Assembly (NCBI GenBank): GCA_003504035.1
Contig: DOBW01000159.1
Location: forward strand, 1-5,628
Direction: 5' to 3'
Source of the DNA: Rhodospirillaceae bacterium
Lineage (GTDB): Bacteria > Pseudomonadota > Alphaproteobacteria > UBA9219
DNA length: 5,628 bases
Shown: in pieces, positions 3,931-5,628 of the stretch
Numbering within the stretch: the stretch's first letter is position 1
Layout: each line of letters opens with the position of its first letter
Notes under the pieces: model-generated
Databases searched by the model: none
The model's input: the letters and a program-made list of their open reading frames with translations, nothing else
What the model was told of the DNA's origin: nothing
Position numbers and translations under genes: made by a program

Positions 3931-5628
3931 ATGTCCTACATGCAAGACCCTCCATCTGATGAAACGGAAGAAATGCCGCTGCGCAAGCCTATGCGCTTTA
4001 TGCGCCAGTATGAGCTTATCGAGCGTATTCGCGCTTATGATCCTGATGCGGACGAAGACCTTCTTAATCGTGCCTATGTTTTTTCCATGCAAGCTCACGG
4101 AACGCAAACGCGTGCATCGGGCGATCTCTTTTTCTCACATCCTCTTGAAGTTGCCGGTATTTTAACCGAGATGAAGCTGGATAGCACCGCGATTGCTACG
4201 GCGCTTTTGCATGACACGGTCGAGGACACGCTTGTCACTCTGGATGATATTGAAAAGCAGTTCGGCTCGGGTGTGGCGCGGCTTGTTGATGGCGTAACAA
4301 AACTTTCTCGTATTGAGCAGCAGAGCGATCAAAGTAAACAGGCGGAGAATTTTCGTAAGCTTGTTTTGGCAATGTCGGAGGATATTCGCGTCCTTCTGGT
4401 TAAGCTTGCGGACCGTTTGCATAATATGCGGACGCTTGATTTTATTGAAGATCCTCAAAAACGCTTCCGCATTGCGCGGGAGACGTTGGATATTTATGCG
4501 CCTTTGGCTGAGCGCATTGGTATCGAGAAAATGCAAAACGAGCTTCAAGATCTAGCTTTTGCACAGATCAACCCAGATGCGCGCAATAGTATTCTTGCGC
4601 GTTTAAGTTATCTGCGCAACGAAGGTGGCGATGTTGTTGCTAAGGTGATCTCGGAGCTTGAGCGCGTGCTTGGCGAGGGCGGCCTGACGGTCACTGTTGA
4701 AGGGCGGGAGAAAAGACCTTATTCTATTTGGCACAAGATGGAGCGCAAGGATATCGGTTTCGAGCAGCTTTCCGACATCATGGCTTTTCGTATTCATGTG
4801 GACACGATCGAACAGTGCTATCAAGCGCTTGGCATTATCCATAATTATTATGCAGGGGTTCCGGGGCGTTTCAAGGATTACATTTCAACGCCTAAGCCCA
4901 ATAAATATCAAAGTATCCATACCACGATTATTGGTCCCACACGTCAGCGTATTGAATTGCAAATCCGTACGCATGAAATGCATGAAGTGGCTGAGCTGGG
5001 CGTTGCGGCGCACTGGGCTTATAAGGAAGGCGATCACGCGGCAGATGGGGCACAATATCGCTGGCTGCGTGAGCTGTTGGATATCGTTGAGCAAGCCCAG
5101 CGACCTGAGGAATTTCTCGAACACACTAAGCTGGAACTTTTTCAAGATCAGGTTTTTTGTTTTACGCCAAAGGGCGACCTCATTGCGTTGCCGCGAGGTG
5201 CGACACCTGTTGACTTTGCTTATGCGATTCACAGCCGTGTTGGTGATGCTTGTGTTGGGGGGAAGGTTAATGGCCGTATGGTGCCGCTTCGTACCGAGCT
5301 GCATAATGGCGATCAAGTTGAAGTTATTACGCAAAAAGGTGGAACGCCTTCACCGGCGTGGGAACGTTTTGTTGCCAGTGGTAAAGCGCGTTCGCACATT
5401 CGACGTTTCATTCGCATTCAACAGCGCACCGAGCATATTGCGTTGGGCCGATCCATTATGGAAAAGTTTTGTAAACAAGAGGGTGTTGATTTCGGAGAAA
5501 AACCTTTTGAAGCAATTGCCAAAAACTTTCAGGTTTCCTCTTTTGATGATTTGTTGGCGAGCATTGGCGCTTCGCTGCATTCGCCGCGCGAAGTTTTTTA
5601 TGCGGCTTTTCCTAATCTTAGAAACAAG
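3931..5628 (+). CDS. rsh: Bifunctional (p)ppGpp synthetase/hydrolase, RelA/SpoT homologue (3' truncated by window edge)
   Basis: 566 open codons reach the right edge, so the C-terminus is missing (the family is usually above 700 residues). The protein makes (p)ppGpp from ATP and GTP/GDP and hydrolyses it. The HD hydrolase domain is intact: H70, H94-D95, E98-D99 (HDTVED) and D161 in LADRLHNMRT. The synthetase domain follows: R259 and K261 in GREKRPYSIW, D282 in DIMAFR, Y326 in NKYQSIHTT, and E342 in IELQIRTHEMHEVAELGVAAHWAYK. Both activities therefore look functional, as expected for an alphaproteobacterial Rsh. A TGS domain spans about 406-467 (DQVFCFTPKGDLIALPRGAT onward), then the start of the helical region. 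The zinc-finger and ACT domains should lie beyond the window. An in-frame stop at 3898 limits the start; ATG 3931 has GGGGTGAG upstream, while GTG 3922 and ATG 3940 are alternatives. It lies 109 bases after rpoZ. Confidence 0.95.
   Translation, partial: MSYMQDPPSDETEEMPLRKPMRFMRQYELIERIRAYDPDADEDLLNRAYVFSMQAHGTQTRASGDLFFSHPLEVAGILTEMKLDSTAIATALLHDTVEDTLVTLDDIEKQFGSGVARLVDGVTKLSRIEQQSDQSKQAENFRKLVLAMSEDIRVLLVKLADRLHNMRTLDFIEDPQKRFRIARETLDIYAPLAERIGIEKMQNELQDLAFAQINPDARNSILARLSYLRNEGGDVVAKVISELERVLGEGGLTVTVEGREKRPYSIWHKMERKDIGFEQLSDIMAFRIHVDTIEQCYQALGIIHNYYAGVPGRFKDYISTPKPNKYQSIHTTIIGPTRQRIELQIRTHEMHEVAELGVAAHWAYKEGDHAADGAQYRWLRELLDIVEQAQRPEEFLEHTKLELFQDQVFCFTPKGDLIALPRGATPVDFAYAIHSRVGDACVGGKVNGRMVPLRTELHNGDQVEVITQKGGTPSPAWERFVASGKARSHIRRFIRIQQRTEHIALGRSIMEKFCKQEGVDFGEKPFEAIAKNFQVSSFDDLLASIGASLHSPREVFYAAFPNLRNK

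Noticed and set aside
4162..5580. Several open frames of 75-150 codons on the minus strand and a third-frame plus ORF within rsh
   Set aside because: All are shadows of the continuous rsh frame, which shows intact HD, synthetase and TGS motifs.

Overview
The window reads as ordinary chromosome of an alphaproteobacterium with intermediate base composition. Several small families that are largely alphaproteobacterial occur together: a DUF1013 (TrcR-type) regulator, a DUF1192 protein, a one-domain ribbon-helix-helix protein behind fumC, and the block NYN-domain protein / rpoZ / rsh. The species cannot be named from this sequence.

Layout. Positions 1-456 hold the 3' end of class II fumarase (fumC). 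A 129-bp paired palindrome (REPIN-like, 505-633) follows, and then a small ribbon-helix-helix gene (649-882) that most likely starts at TTG, just outside the palindrome. It converges on, and overlaps by 14 bases, a DUF1192 gene on the minus strand (869-1054). Diverging from that is a small lipoprotein gene (1169-1402) with a cysteine cluster at its C-terminus. Positions 1403-1636 contain no gene, but carry an extended -10 promoter, three consecutive hairpins and a T8 tract that ends just before the ribosome binding site of trcR (1637-2326). A strong bidirectional terminator (2345-2379) separates trcR from the convergent NYN/LabA-like nuclease gene (2397-3041, minus). A 360-bp divergent gap leads to rpoZ (3402-3821), followed by the long bifunctional (p)ppGpp synthetase/hydrolase gene rsh (3931 to beyond the right edge).

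How the genes fit together. rpoZ and rsh form the stringent-response block: omega is a subunit of the polymerase that (p)ppGpp acts on, and Rsh makes and degrades the alarmone. The NYN protein is a usual neighbour of this block. trcR is a predicted DNA-binding cell-cycle regulator. fumC is a TCA-cycle enzyme.

No phage, transposase, CRISPR array, tRNA or rRNA is visible. I see no clearly new multi-gene system. The most interesting non-coding signals are the candidate structured RNA/attenuator in front of trcR, the REPIN whose edge supplies a spurious ATG, and a possible helix that covers the rsh ribosome binding site.
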